A stretch of DNA of 59,431 nt from Tistrella mobilis (GTDB lineage Bacteria > Pseudomonadota > Alphaproteobacteria > Tistrellales > Tistrellaceae), in assembly GCF_039634785.1 (NCBI RefSeq), contig NZ_JBBIAB010000028.1:1-59431 (forward strand), given 5' to 3'. The translations under genes and the position numbers were made by a program. The notes under the pieces are model-generated. The model made no database searches, was not told the DNA's origin, and saw only the letters and a list, made by a program, of their open reading frames with translations. Below, one piece after another: positions 51,800-59,431 of this stretch (position 1 is its first letter; each line of letters begins with the position of its first letter).

Positions 51800-54634
51800 A
51801 TGAAACCTTGGAGAGAAGTGGCTGTACCCCATCAGGACGTGCTTGAAGGCACGTTCCAACAATCGGAGTTTGCGGCCGACATCACAGCCGTCAACACCGG
51901 CAAGGCCAGTCGCGAGTATCAGGATGCCGGCGCGTTCTTCGACCGCACTTTCATCACCGAGGGCATGGCGCAGCTGCTGACTCAGGTTGCGCAGCGGCTC
52001 GCCGGCCGGGGTGGCGAGCCGGTCGTGCAGCTTCAGACCGCCTTCGGCGGCGGCAAAACGCACACGATGCTCGCTGTCTATCACCTTGCCACCCGCAAAT
52101 GCGCCTTGTCCGACCTCGCCGGCATTCCGGCGCTTGTCGATCGGACGGGCTTGATGGACGTGCCGCAGGCCCGCGTCGCGGTGCTGGACGGCACCGCGCA
52201 CGCGCCGGGCCAGCCGTGGAAGCGGGGGAGCCAGATGGTCAAGACCCTTTGGGGCGAGATCGCATGGCAGCTCGGCGGCGCAGACGCCTTTGCGCTTGTC
52301 GCCGAGGCCGACGCCACTGGCACATCCCCGGGAAAGGACGTGCTGCGCGAGCTTCTTGAGCGCCATGCGCCTTGCGTCGTGCTGATCGACGAGCTGGTCG
52401 CCTATATCCGGCAATTCCCGGAATCCCAGGCGATCAGCGGCGGCAGCTACGATTCTAACCTGTCCTTCGTGCAGGCACTCACCGAAGCCGTGAAGCTGGT
52501 GCCGCGCGCCATTGTGCTCGCCTCTTTACCGGAGTCCGATCTTGAGGCGGGCAGTCAGCGCGGAGTCGCGGCGTTGCGCGCCCTCGAAAAGACGTTCGGG
52601 CGTGTGCAGGCGCTTTGGAAGCCGGTGGCGACCGAGGAGGCCTTCGAGATTGTGCGTCGCCGACTGTTCGAGCCGGTGCGCGACGAGAAGGCCCGCGAGG
52701 CCGTATGCCGCGCCTTCGCCGATGCCTATATCGCTGAGGGCGTAAAGCTGCCGGCCGAGACGCAGGAACGGCGCTACTACGAGCGTCTGTTGCACGCCTA
52801 TCCGATCCACCCGGAGGTGTTCGACCGTCTCTATGAGGACTGGACAACCATCGACGGGTTTCAGCGCACGCGCGGCGTCCTGAAGCTCATGGCGAAAGCC
52901 ATCTTCCGGCTGTGGAAGGACGACAACAAGGACTTGCTCATCATGCCCGGCAGTCTGCCGCTCCATGATGGCAGCAGCCGCAACGAGCTGACATATTATC
53001 TTCCGGCCGGTTGGGATGCGGTCATCGAGCGCGACATCGACGGCGACCGCGCCGAGACGACCGCTCTGGAGAACAAGGAGCCGCGCTTCGGCCAGGTCGG
53101 CGCGGCCCGGCGCATTGCACGCACAGTCTTTCTCGGCAGCGCCCCGTCATCGGTCGCCTCCAAGGTCGCCGCACGCGGCCTCGACCGCGCGCATATCATT
53201 CTCGGCTGCCTTCAGCCGGGTCAGGCATCTTCCGTCTATGCCGATGCGCTCGGCCGGCTTGCAGACCGGCTGCACTATCTCAATGCCTCCGGTGACAAGG
53301 GGCAGGATACAACCCGCTTCTGGTTTGACACCCGTGCCAATTTGCGGCGGGAGATGGAGGATCGGAAGCGCCGCTTCGACGACCGGACGGAGGTGCGCGA
53401 CAAGATCGCCGAGGTGCTGAAGAAGACCGTCGGCAACGCCACGTCGTTCGATGGCGTGCATGTCTTCATCCCGCATGGTGACGTACCGGACGACACCGCC
53501 TTGCGCCTGATCGTCCTACCGCCGGAGACGTGGTATGCCCGCGAGGAACACCGGCTCGCCTTCGAGGCCGTGCTTGAGATCATCGGCAAGAACGGCGCGA
53601 AGCCGCGCTACCGCAGTAATCGGCTGATCTTCCTTGCCCCGGATCACGGGGCCACGTCCCGGCTCAGCGACGCCACGCGCGTCGCGCTCTCTTGGAGTTC
53701 GATCGTCGAGGACGTGAAGGAAGGCCGGCTCAACATCGACCTCTTGCAGAAGAAGCAGGCCGAGAACGAGCTGAAGAGCGCCGAGGACGCGCTGCCGCGC
53801 GTCGTCCGCGAATGCTACAAATGGCTGCTTTGCCCGATGCAGGATGCTCCGACTGACCCGAAGCCTGGCGTCGAGGCGTTCGCCCTGAACACGACCGGCG
53901 GCTCCATCGGCAGCGAGATCGAACGGGTTTGTGCCGACAACGAGTTGGTCATCACTACATGGTCGCCGATCCACTTGCGCGCCAAGCTCAAGGAGCTTTA
54001 CTGGAAGAACGGGCAGAATGCCGCGAGCGCGGCCGGTTTTTTCGAGGATACTCTGCGCTATCTCTATATGCCGCGCCTCAAGTCGCGGGACGTTCTGGCG
54101 CAGGCGATCCGTGCCGGTGCAGCCAGCAAAGACTTCTTCGGCACTGCCTACGGCGAGGCCAATGGCAGGTTCGAGGGGTTCTCCTTCGGCGGCGGTACTG
54201 TCGTCTTCGACGACACTTTGCTTCTGGTGGAGCCTCAAGCAGCTCAAGCCTGTGAGGATGCAAATCGGCCAGCGCCGTTTCCCGCTGCTCCGGTTGACGC
54301 CACGACCGTGATTGGTGTGGCCGAGGAGCCGAGTGTGTATGTTTCCAATGGCGGGAGTGTGTTGCCGAGGCCAGTGACGGCCGCGCCTATACCGGCCGCT
54401 GCAAAGCCGAGAACCTTCTACGTTTCAGCCGAGGTCTCGCCCGAGATCGCAAAAATGCGCCTTGTGCAGATCGCTGATGAAATCGTGTCCGTGCTGACAT
54501 CTGACCCGAAAGCGACCGTGCGTCTTGTGGTGGAAATTTCGGCTGAGTTTCCAGATGGAGCTGGAGACGGCATGAGGCGCACAGTTTCCGCGAACGCTGA
54601 CGCCCTTGGCCTGAAATCGGCTGATTGGGAATAA
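51800..54634 (+). CDS. DUF499 ATPase of the defence operon
   Basis: 944 aa. DUF499/AAA-like: Walker [19 protein letters not shown] (about residue 80), Walker B-like [16 protein letters not shown], followed by helical DUF499 body. It ends with a low-complexity Ala/Pro linker and a short C-terminal domain ([20 protein letters not shown]). DUF499 proteins accompany DUF1156 methylases in phage-defence operons. It starts 14 bp after the methylase. Confidence 0.9.
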   Translation: MKPWREVAVPHQDVLEGTFQQSEFAADITAVNTGKASREYQDAGAFFDRTFITEGMAQLLTQVAQRLAGRGGEPVVQLQTAFGGGKTHTMLAVYHLATRKCALSDLAGIPALVDRTGLMDVPQARVAVLDGTAHAPGQPWKRGSQMVKTLWGEIAWQLGGADAFALVAEADATGTSPGKDVLRELLERHAPCVVLIDELVAYIRQFPESQAISGGSYDSNLSFVQALTEAVKLVPRAIVLASLPESDLEAGSQRGVAALRALEKTFGRVQALWKPVATEEAFEIVRRRLFEPVRDEKAREAVCRAFADAYIAEGVKLPAETQERRYYERLLHAYPIHPEVFDRLYEDWTTIDGFQRTRGVLKLMAKAIFRLWKDDNKDLLIMPGSLPLHDGSSRNELTYYLPAGWDAVIERDIDGDRAETTALENKEPRFGQVGAARRIARTVFLGSAPSSVASKVAARGLDRAHIILGCLQPGQASSVYADALGRLADRLHYLNASGDKGQDTTRFWFDTRANLRREMEDRKRRFDDRTEVRDKIAEVLKKTVGNATSFDGVHVFIPHGDVPDDTALRLIVLPPETWYAREEHRLAFEAVLEIIGKNGAKPRYRSNRLIFLAPDHGATSRLSDATRVALSWSSIVEDVKEGRLNIDLLQKKQAENELKSAEDALPRVVRECYKWLLCPMQDAPTDPKPGVEAFALNTTGGSIGSEIERVCADNELVITTWSPIHLRAKLKELYWKNGQNAASAAGFFEDTLRYLYMPRLKSRDVLAQAIRAGAASKDFFGTAYGEANGRFEGFSFGGGTVVFDDTLLLVEPQAAQACEDANRPAPFPAAPVDATTVIGVAEEPSVYVSNGGSVLPRPVTAAPIPAAAKPRTFYVSAEVSPEIAKMRLVQIADEIVSVLTSDPKATVRLVVEISAEFPDGAGDGMRRTVSANADALGLKSADWE

Positions 54635-54955
54635 TAATTACGGACTATTGTGCGACCAAGTTAGCAGGATAGCGGATTATGAGTCACTCTGGAAAACAGT
54701 GGGAGCCTATCTCTATGGTATCGCCGATGCTTGTCCGCTCTAACTATGGTGGCCACTGTCTTTGGTGCCCGGGCTTAGTAATAAAAAGATGCCGATGAGG
54801 CACGTCGTTCCGGGTACAGGACTTCTGCTCTCCGCGGATGCGAGGATCGAATACTTTTTGCAGCTCAACTGACAAAGCGCATAAGCATATTTACATCCAT
54901 GCATAGATACATTTAACCTGCCCCCTCGTAGTTCGCGCCAATAAGGAGACCGCCG
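54635..54955. other. Intergenic region with A+T-rich box before parA
   Basis: About 320 bp. No gene. An A+T stretch at 54884-54912 (GCATAAGCATATTTACATCC, then ATGCATAGATACA) resembles the other boxes of the plasmid and probably holds the parA promoter or a partition site. AAGGAGA precedes the parA ATG at 54956. Confidence 0.5.
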
Positions 54956-55642
54956 ATGCCCGTCATCGCGCTCGCCAACAGCAAAGGCGGGGTGGGGAAG
55001 TCGACCACCGCCCTGGTCCTTGCGCAGGTGTTTGCGGCCCAGGGCGCCGGGGTGACGCTGCTCGATGCCGACCCGAACCAGCCGCTTGGGGCCTGGGCGG
55101 CACGGGATCCCGAGCGGGTGCCGGCCCTGCTCCGGGTGGTGCCTGATGTGACGGAAGAAAACATCCTCGATCACATCGACAGTGCCGCGGCCCGTGATCC
55201 CTTCGTGATCGTGGATCTGGAGGGCACGGCCAATATGGCGGTGTCCTATGCGATCGGCCGGGCGGACCTGGTGCTGATCCCCATGCGCGGATCCCAACTG
55301 GATGCGGATCAGGGGGCGCGGGTCATCAAGGTGATCGCCCGCCAGGCTCAGGCCTTCCGCAGGACGATCCCCTATGCGGTCCTCTTCACCTGCACGAGCG
55401 TCCTCAGGGGACGGGACTTCCGCCATATTGCGGCCAGTCTTCAGGATGCCGGCATCCCCATTCTGCCGGCGGAGATGGTCGAGCGTGCGGCTTTCCGGGC
55501 GATCATGCAGATCGGAGGCACCATCTATGACCTCGGCCCGGGCGACGTCGCCAATCCCGAAGCGGCGATCGAGAATGCGGAAGCCGTCGCGGCGGCTGTG
55601 GTGGACTATTTGAAGGGACATGTGAAGGGAGATGGGGCATGA
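54956..55642 (+). CDS. parA: ParA/VirC1-like partition ATPase
   Basis: 228 aa. Deviant Walker A SKGGVGKSTTALVLAQV (residues 9-25), Walker B-type VIVDLEGTANMA, switch region. It lacks the N-terminal HTH of type Ia ParA, so it is type Ib or VirC1-like. VirC1 proteins also aid conjugation by recruiting the relaxosome. Followed in ATGA overlap by an RHH-type protein that could be its centromere-binding partner (ParB/VirC2 analogue). Confidence 0.9.
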   Translation: MPVIALANSKGGVGKSTTALVLAQVFAAQGAGVTLLDADPNQPLGAWAARDPERVPALLRVVPDVTEENILDHIDSAAARDPFVIVDLEGTANMAVSYAIGRADLVLIPMRGSQLDADQGARVIKVIARQAQAFRRTIPYAVLFTCTSVLRGRDFRHIAASLQDAGIPILPAEMVERAAFRAIMQIGGTIYDLGPGDVANPEAAIENAEAVAAAVVDYLKGHVKGDGA

Positions 55643-55998
55643 GCGAGAGCAAGCGCGACAGCGCCCGCAAGCGCGCCACCCTGGATCTCAGTGGCTTTGC
55701 TCCGACGCCGGCCAAGCCGGCCGCGGCCGATGTCGCTGCCGCAATCGGACGCGAGGCCGGGTTCACCTCCCGGGCGGCTTCTGTTTCCACTCCGACGCCC
55801 ACTCCCACTCCGACACCCGCGCCGCGCCGTGATGCCCGCATGACCATCGTGCTGCCGGCGGGTCTGCATGACTGGCTCCGCGAGCAGGCTTTTCACCGCG
55901 GCACATCGATGCGCGGGGTGATCATGGCGGCGCTCAAGGAGGCCGGGGCGCCGGTCGATGACGACGATCTCCACGATCGACGCCAGACACGCGACTGA
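55639..55998 (+). CDS. RHH-type partner of ParA (VirC2/ParG-like)
   Basis: 119 aa. A basic N-terminus and a Thr-Pro repeat (TPTPTPTPTPAP, coded by a short microsatellite near 55790-55825) link to a C-terminal ribbon-helix-helix: RMTIVLPAGLHDWLREQAFH, GTSMRGVIMAALKEAG. Likely binds plasmid DNA for segregation or for relaxosome assembly. ATGA overlap with parA. Confidence 0.75.
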   Translation: MSESKRDSARKRATLDLSGFAPTPAKPAAADVAAAIGREAGFTSRAASVSTPTPTPTPTPAPRRDARMTIVLPAGLHDWLREQAFHRGTSMRGVIMAALKEAGAPVDDDDLHDRRQTRD

Positions 55999-56304
55999 GT
56001 TCGGCAGAGGTCAGGCCGCAAGGGGATGGGGGCGTGTTGCCCTCATCCCCTTTGTGTTGTCCGGAAAGAGCTGGGGCGCCCCACGCGACGGTTGCGAATC
56101 ATGTCTGGCCAATCTTGTTCAGAATCGGCTAGCATTCAGCCCGATGGTGATTCGACGGCGACGCAGCATCCTTTCGCGGAACCGACGAAGCCCAGATGCA
56201 ACCGACAACCACCCCTTGTATCGAATCGCGATTTCTATCTCAGATTCTAGGCGGGGGACAGAAAACGGTTGCTGACTCGTACATCACGACGTTACAGATA
56301 ACCG

Positions 56305-56511
56305 ATGGCACAGAATCAGCTAGCCCTACGACAGCAAGCACATCGTGACCGGCAGGCAGCTGCCGGACGTGGTCTCTTGCATACCTATGTTCCTGGCGAG
56401 CTTCTCAGCGAGTTGGATCGTCTGAAGGAGCGAGAGGGAATGCCGAATCGGAGTGTGCTGGTTGCACAAGCGCTGAAGGAATTTATCGAACGCAGGCAGG
56501 CTGAAAAGTAA
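56305..56511 (+). CDS. Ribbon-helix-helix protein (CopG-like)
   Basis: 68 aa. LLHTYVPGELLSELDRLKER and NRSVLVAQALKEFIERRQAE form the RHH fold, as in CopG-type copy-number repressors. It lies 190 bp upstream of the replication-initiator-like gene and ends in a strong terminator, so it may control rep expression. The 300-bp gap 55999-56304 upstream shows no gene. Confidence 0.75.
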   Translation: MAQNQLALRQQAHRDRQAAAGRGLLHTYVPGELLSELDRLKEREGMPNRSVLVAQALKEFIERRQAEK

Positions 56512-56542
56512 AAGCCTCGGTCGCGCCAACGACCGAGGCTTT
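56511..56542 (+). terminator. Strong hairpin terminator after the RHH gene
   Basis: AAAGCCTCGGTCG (56511-56523), loop CGCCAA, CGACCGAGGCTTT (56530-56542): a 13-bp perfect stem with T/A ends, overlapping the stop codon. It separates the RHH gene from rep. Confidence 0.85.
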
Positions 56543-56700
56543 CAGAGATTGAGTGCAAGAGCCGCGATACCGCTATCAGAACCAGCCCTACACGTACAGC
56601 TCTGATGATAGCGGTAAGCGGCCCCCTCGGCAAGATCCATCTTGCGCGAGCGGGTATCTTTGCGCCCGATCTCCGGCCTCTGGAGAGGACGGACAGGAGT

Positions 56701-58089
56701 ATGAAAACCGCGACAGGCGCGGTGCGCGATGAGCCAGCGGCTCATGCGCGACCAGCGCATTTGAACAAGCTCGCGATGCTGGATGCGACGGACCAGCTGC
56801 AGCATCTGCCGGAGCTTGCCCATTTCACCCATGCTGATGGCAAGGTGCTGCGCCGGCTGGTGCATCATCTCTCCCAGGCTGATATCGATGCCGGCGACAC
56901 TGTGGTCTGGCCGAGCGCCAGCTATGTGGCGGTTCAGGGCTGCCTGTCCGACCGCCAGGTCCGGACCTCGCTGCGGCGCCTGGCCGGAGCAGGGTTGATC
57001 GAGATCCGTCATCGAGGCCGTCGCCGGACGCCCCTGATTAGCCTTCGGGGGTTCATGGAGCGCGTCGGGGATGTGATCGAGGCCGGCCGCGCCGCCATCA
57101 CTCTTATGCGCAAAGCGGAAGAGATTTCCGCGGATGACGGAAAAATTTTCCGGACAACAGAAACAGTCAGAAGAACCAGCCAATCTGTAAACACGGCCGC
57201 TTCGCGAAGCGATCAAAAAACGGCGCCGGCTACGCCGCCGCACACTCATAGCCCCGCCACAACCCTAACAACCAGCTCATCATCAGATACAATCGCCGGC
57301 ATCTGCCCGCCAACGCGGGCACGTCGATCCGCTGGAAGTTCGTCGGCAACACCGGATCTCACGGCACCGCCGGTGGACGATCTGCATGCCCTGCTTGCCC
57401 GCAGTCGGACCGGCCAGATTCTGGCAGGAACCGATGACCTCATTCACCTGGATCGTCTGGAAGCACGGGCAGCCGAACATTTTGAGAGCACGATCGGCGC
57501 CGCTCGTCATCCTGGCCGGATCTGGACCTGGGCCCTTGATCGCCATGGCCCGGCTGAGGCCATCACGGCCTGGATTCTGGCCTGTGATAGCCCGGAAATT
57601 ACCAGCCCGGGCGCGTGGTTCATGCGCTGGGTAGCAACGCCGCAGCGCTGGGATCTGGCTCCGAATGTCGCCCGACTGCTGGCTCGATCGCCTGAGCCGG
57701 CGACATCACCGCGTATCGACTACAGCGAGGCGCCCCGAGCGCGGGTTGAGGATCTGAAGCGCCTGGCAGCCCGGATCGAAGCAGAAACCGCCCCTGCGAG
57801 CCTTCCGGCCTCGCCTGGCCTCCCTCAGTCTGGCACCCCTCAGGCTCTCAGCGAGGCAGGAGAGGCCTGGAAACACTTCCTGGAGGCCTGGACAGCTGAA
57901 CGTGGGGAGGCTCTGCGGGCTTCCTGGCTCGATGGCAGCCACTGTCTCGGCATCGATGGGGACCGACGGCTTCATGTGGTGGTCAAATCCGCCTTCGCCC
58001 GGGATTGGCTGGCAAGCCGCTGCGTCGATACGAACCGGCGTGCTGCGGCTGCTGCGGGGACCGATGGGGTTGTTTTCACTGTGAAATAA
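56701..58089 (+). CDS. Replication-initiator-like protein
   Basis: 462 aa from ATG 56701, after CAGGAG (56692-56697). An N-terminal winged-HTH (VVWPSASYVAVQGCLSDRQV, TSLRRLAGAGLIEIRHRGRR) as in plasmid RepC/Rep initiators, a long Ser/Thr/Pro/Ala linker (about 155-225), then a helical C-terminal domain (ARHPGRIWTWALDRHGPAEA, RLHVVVKSAFARDWLASRCV) that recalls DnaA-like/helicase-loader ends. The similarity to RepC is by architecture. Neighbours ParA, RHH and SSB favour a replication role. Confidence 0.65.
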   Translation: MKTATGAVRDEPAAHARPAHLNKLAMLDATDQLQHLPELAHFTHADGKVLRRLVHHLSQADIDAGDTVVWPSASYVAVQGCLSDRQVRTSLRRLAGAGLIEIRHRGRRRTPLISLRGFMERVGDVIEAGRAAITLMRKAEEISADDGKIFRTTETVRRTSQSVNTAASRSDQKTAPATPPHTHSPATTLTTSSSSDTIAGICPPTRARRSAGSSSATPDLTAPPVDDLHALLARSRTGQILAGTDDLIHLDRLEARAAEHFESTIGAARHPGRIWTWALDRHGPAEAITAWILACDSPEITSPGAWFMRWVATPQRWDLAPNVARLLARSPEPATSPRIDYSEAPRARVEDLKRLAARIEAETAPASLPASPGLPQSGTPQALSEAGEAWKHFLEAWTAERGEALRASWLDGSHCLGIDGDRRLHVVVKSAFARDWLASRCVDTNRRAAAAAGTDGVVFTVK

Positions 58090-58227
58090 GGCGCTGTTAC
58101 AGAACAACACTGGTCTTCGATTGGACGCGCGGCGTGCTCTTCGGCAGGCTGCGGGCAGGGATGAACATCCATGCGGGGCTTTGGGCCCCATGTGGGTGCC
58201 CTGGCCCTCCTCTCAAGGAGCGCTCCA

Positions 58228-58572
58228 ATGATGAACCAGTGGACCCTTATCGGCCGGATCGGCACCATCGAGACCAGGAACGGGCGGGAAAAATCCCGGC
58301 TCTACCTCTCGGTTGCCGAAGATGCGGATTATTTCGACCAGACCCGGGAAGAGTGGGTCAAGCGCACGCGCTGGCACAATCTCGTCGCCTGGTCGGAGAT
58401 CGCTGAACGGATCACCAGGTCTTACAAGGTCGGTGATCTGGTCGTGGTCGAAGCCGAGGTACAGCCTTGGCGGGTCGAGGAAGAAGGCGGAGACGGATGG
58501 CGATCGGGGGTCAACTTCGTCGTCCATCGAATCCGCCTGCTCGCCCGGCCCAAGGCCGCTGAGGAACAGTAA
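58228..58572 (+). CDS. ssb: Single-stranded DNA-binding protein (OB fold)
   Basis: 114 aa from ATG 58228 with AAGGAG at 58215-58220. OB-fold pattern of SSB: MNQWTLIGRIGTIETRNGRE, RTRWHNLVAWSEIAERITRS, YKVGDLVVVEAEVQPWRVEE. The acidic C-terminal tip of chromosomal SSB is missing (RPKAAEEQ), common in plasmid copies. Probably covers single-stranded DNA during conjugation or replication. Confidence 0.82.
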   Translation: MMNQWTLIGRIGTIETRNGREKSRLYLSVAEDADYFDQTREEWVKRTRWHNLVAWSEIAERITRSYKVGDLVVVEAEVQPWRVEEEGGDGWRSGVNFVVHRIRLLARPKAAEEQ

Positions 58573-58597
58573 CGGCCGGCGTTCCAGCGTCTGGCTG

Positions 58598-58646
58598 TCG
58601 GTAGGGTGCTGTCTGCGGGCAGCACCCTATATCATCTCCATAAAAA
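58598..58646 (+). repeat. Dispersed hairpin repeat, copy 2
   Basis: Counterpart of 17006-17051: TAGGGTGCTG and CAGCACCCTA arms (perfect 10 bp) around TCTGCGGG, then CATCTCCATAAAAA and an A+T box with TATATACGCATATACACATA (to about 58680). It follows the ssb stop by 25 bp and may act as its terminator. Confidence 0.65.
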
Positions 58647-58779
58647 CACAGTATATACGCATATACACATAAATGTAAATAAATTATTAGCCCCTCGTTC
58701 GGCGAGGAGTGCACCTCATGGCAGCTGGTTTCCCACTTAATGCATTGAAAATTTTTGAAATTATACCAATCTGCAATAA

Positions 58780-59431
58780 TCAGAACCCATGAGCCCAGCG
58801 CCTCAGCCCGATGGACATGATCTTCCATGGCTGGCTGATGAGCTTGTTCCAGGCATGGCAGCACATGGCGATGATCTGGTCGTAGGATTCGAAGATGCGG
58901 TTGGACAGCCAGTTGTCACGCATAAACTGCCAGACATTCTCGACCGGATTGAGTTCCGGGGATCTGGGCGGCAGGGCGACGATGGTGATGTTCGCTGGTA
59001 CGATCAGCTTATCGGTCATATGCCATCCGGCCCGATCCATCATGAGCACGGCGTGCGCTCCGGGCGCGACCTGGGTGGCGATCTCATCGAGATGCCATTG
59101 CATGCCACGGGTGTCGCAGCGGGGCAGGACCAGGGCGGCGCCGACACCGCGTTCAGGGCACACGGCCCCAAAGATGTAGGCGGAGCTGGTGCGTTGATCC
59201 TGGGGTGCTACAGGACGTGTTCCTCGCCTGGCCCAGCGTCGCGTGATCTTGTTCTTTTGGCCGATCCGGGCTTCATCCTGCCACCACAGCTCTATCCCGG
59301 TTCCCGGCGGTAAGGCGGCGTCGATTTCTGCCAGTCTGGTCTGGAATTTTTTTTAAAGTCTTCAAGTGCTTTGACATCCTGGGCATGGTGACGGGGCCGG
59401 GCCGACAGCTTGCGGAACCCCATCGCCTTCA
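58780..59431 (-). CDS. IS630-family transposase, C-terminal part (cut by window edge)
   Basis: Reads leftward from the window edge. First frame: KAMGFRKLSARPRHHAQD up to ALEDFKKN; then, after a run of eight A, the second frame continues LAEIDAALPPGTGIELWWQD, KNKITRRWARRGTRP, YIFGAVCPERGVG, VLMMDRAGWHMTDKL, PPRSPELNPVENVWQFMRDN and ends at 58780. The DDE residues are visible (WWQDEAR, MMDRAGWH, NPVENVW). The frame change lies at 59347-59354 and may be programmed -1 frameshifting. The N-terminus lies beyond the window, possibly at 162-1. Confidence 0.82.
59347..59354 (-). promoter_or_regulatory. Slippery A8 run, possible programmed frameshift site
   Basis: On the minus strand TTTAAAAAAAATTCC sits exactly where the transposase switches from its first frame to the -1 frame. 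Programmed frameshifting at A-runs is known in IS630-group transposases. A sequencing error in the homopolymer would give the same picture. Confidence 0.55.

Noticed and set aside
55790-55825. CRISPR or tandem-repeat array
   Set aside because: It is only a short Thr-Pro-coding microsatellite inside the RHH gene. No regularly spaced repeats and no cas genes were found in the window.

Overview
High-GC DNA with dense overlapping genes, a virB-type conjugation cluster, an ArdC-type antirestriction protein, ParA, ribbon-helix-helix proteins and a replication-initiator-like gene. This points to a conjugative-type plasmid of an alphaproteobacterium, possibly a Rhodospirillales/Tistrella-like host (inference; no taxonomic marker gene is present). 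Both window ends lie inside an IS630-family transposase in the same orientation: its N-terminus at 162-1 (minus) and its C-terminus at 59431-58780 (minus). The window may therefore be most of a circular plasmid whose sequence was opened at this IS.

Region 1 (0.4-16.9 kb) is the most unusual part. In order it holds a GrpE-like protein, a C39-like cysteine peptidase with a His-rich tail, a dynamin-like GTPase, and an Hsp70 ATPase domain fused to an FGE-sulfatase/C-type-lectin-fold domain. The 3' end of that fusion gene is a diversity-generating retroelement (DGR) variable region. A DGR hairpin, an avd gene and a truncated DGR reverse transcriptase fused to a remnant of the template repeat follow. 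Then come a second dynamin-like GTPase, a divergent membrane-anchored Xre regulator, two HTH-containing dynamin-like GTPases, a small unknown gene, and a second Hsp70-FGE paralogue with its own diverged variable region. The second copy is followed by an avd remnant joined to a decapitated hicA and an intact hicB. My reading is a chaperone/GTPase conflict or sensing system whose binding domain was diversified by a DGR that is now broken here.

Region 2 (17-21.3 kb) is a toxin-antitoxin strip: an Xre regulator, a small RHH protein, HigBA, a broken PemK/MazF toxin with an intact Phd antitoxin, and the VirD4-like coupling protein. A long non-coding stretch with many inverted repeats follows (21.3-23.0 kb).

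Region 3 (23.0-35.7 kb) is a T4SS operon: VirB11, VirB1, VirB3, VirB2, VirB4, VirB5, an unknown periplasmic protein, VirB6, VirB8, VirB9, VirB10 split into two genes, two lipoproteins and a TrbM-like protein. No relaxase is visible.

Region 4 (36-43.3 kb) holds AbiEi with a frameshifted AbiEii, a DUF2442 protein, an Xre/RES toxin-antitoxin pair, a tyrosine recombinase, an ArdC-like protein, a 54-bp perfect palindrome, an IS630 remnant, and a HigA whose HigB is decayed.

Region 5 (43.4-54.6 kb) is a five-gene anti-phage island: a SNF2-type helicase, a PtuA/PtuB (Septu) pair, a DUF1156 DNA methyltransferase and a DUF499 ATPase. The helicase, methylase and ATPase resemble an Hma-type system, with Septu nested inside.

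Region 6 (54.9-58.6 kb) is the maintenance region: ParA, an RHH partner, a second RHH gene with a strong terminator, a replication-initiator-like protein and a single-stranded DNA-binding protein.
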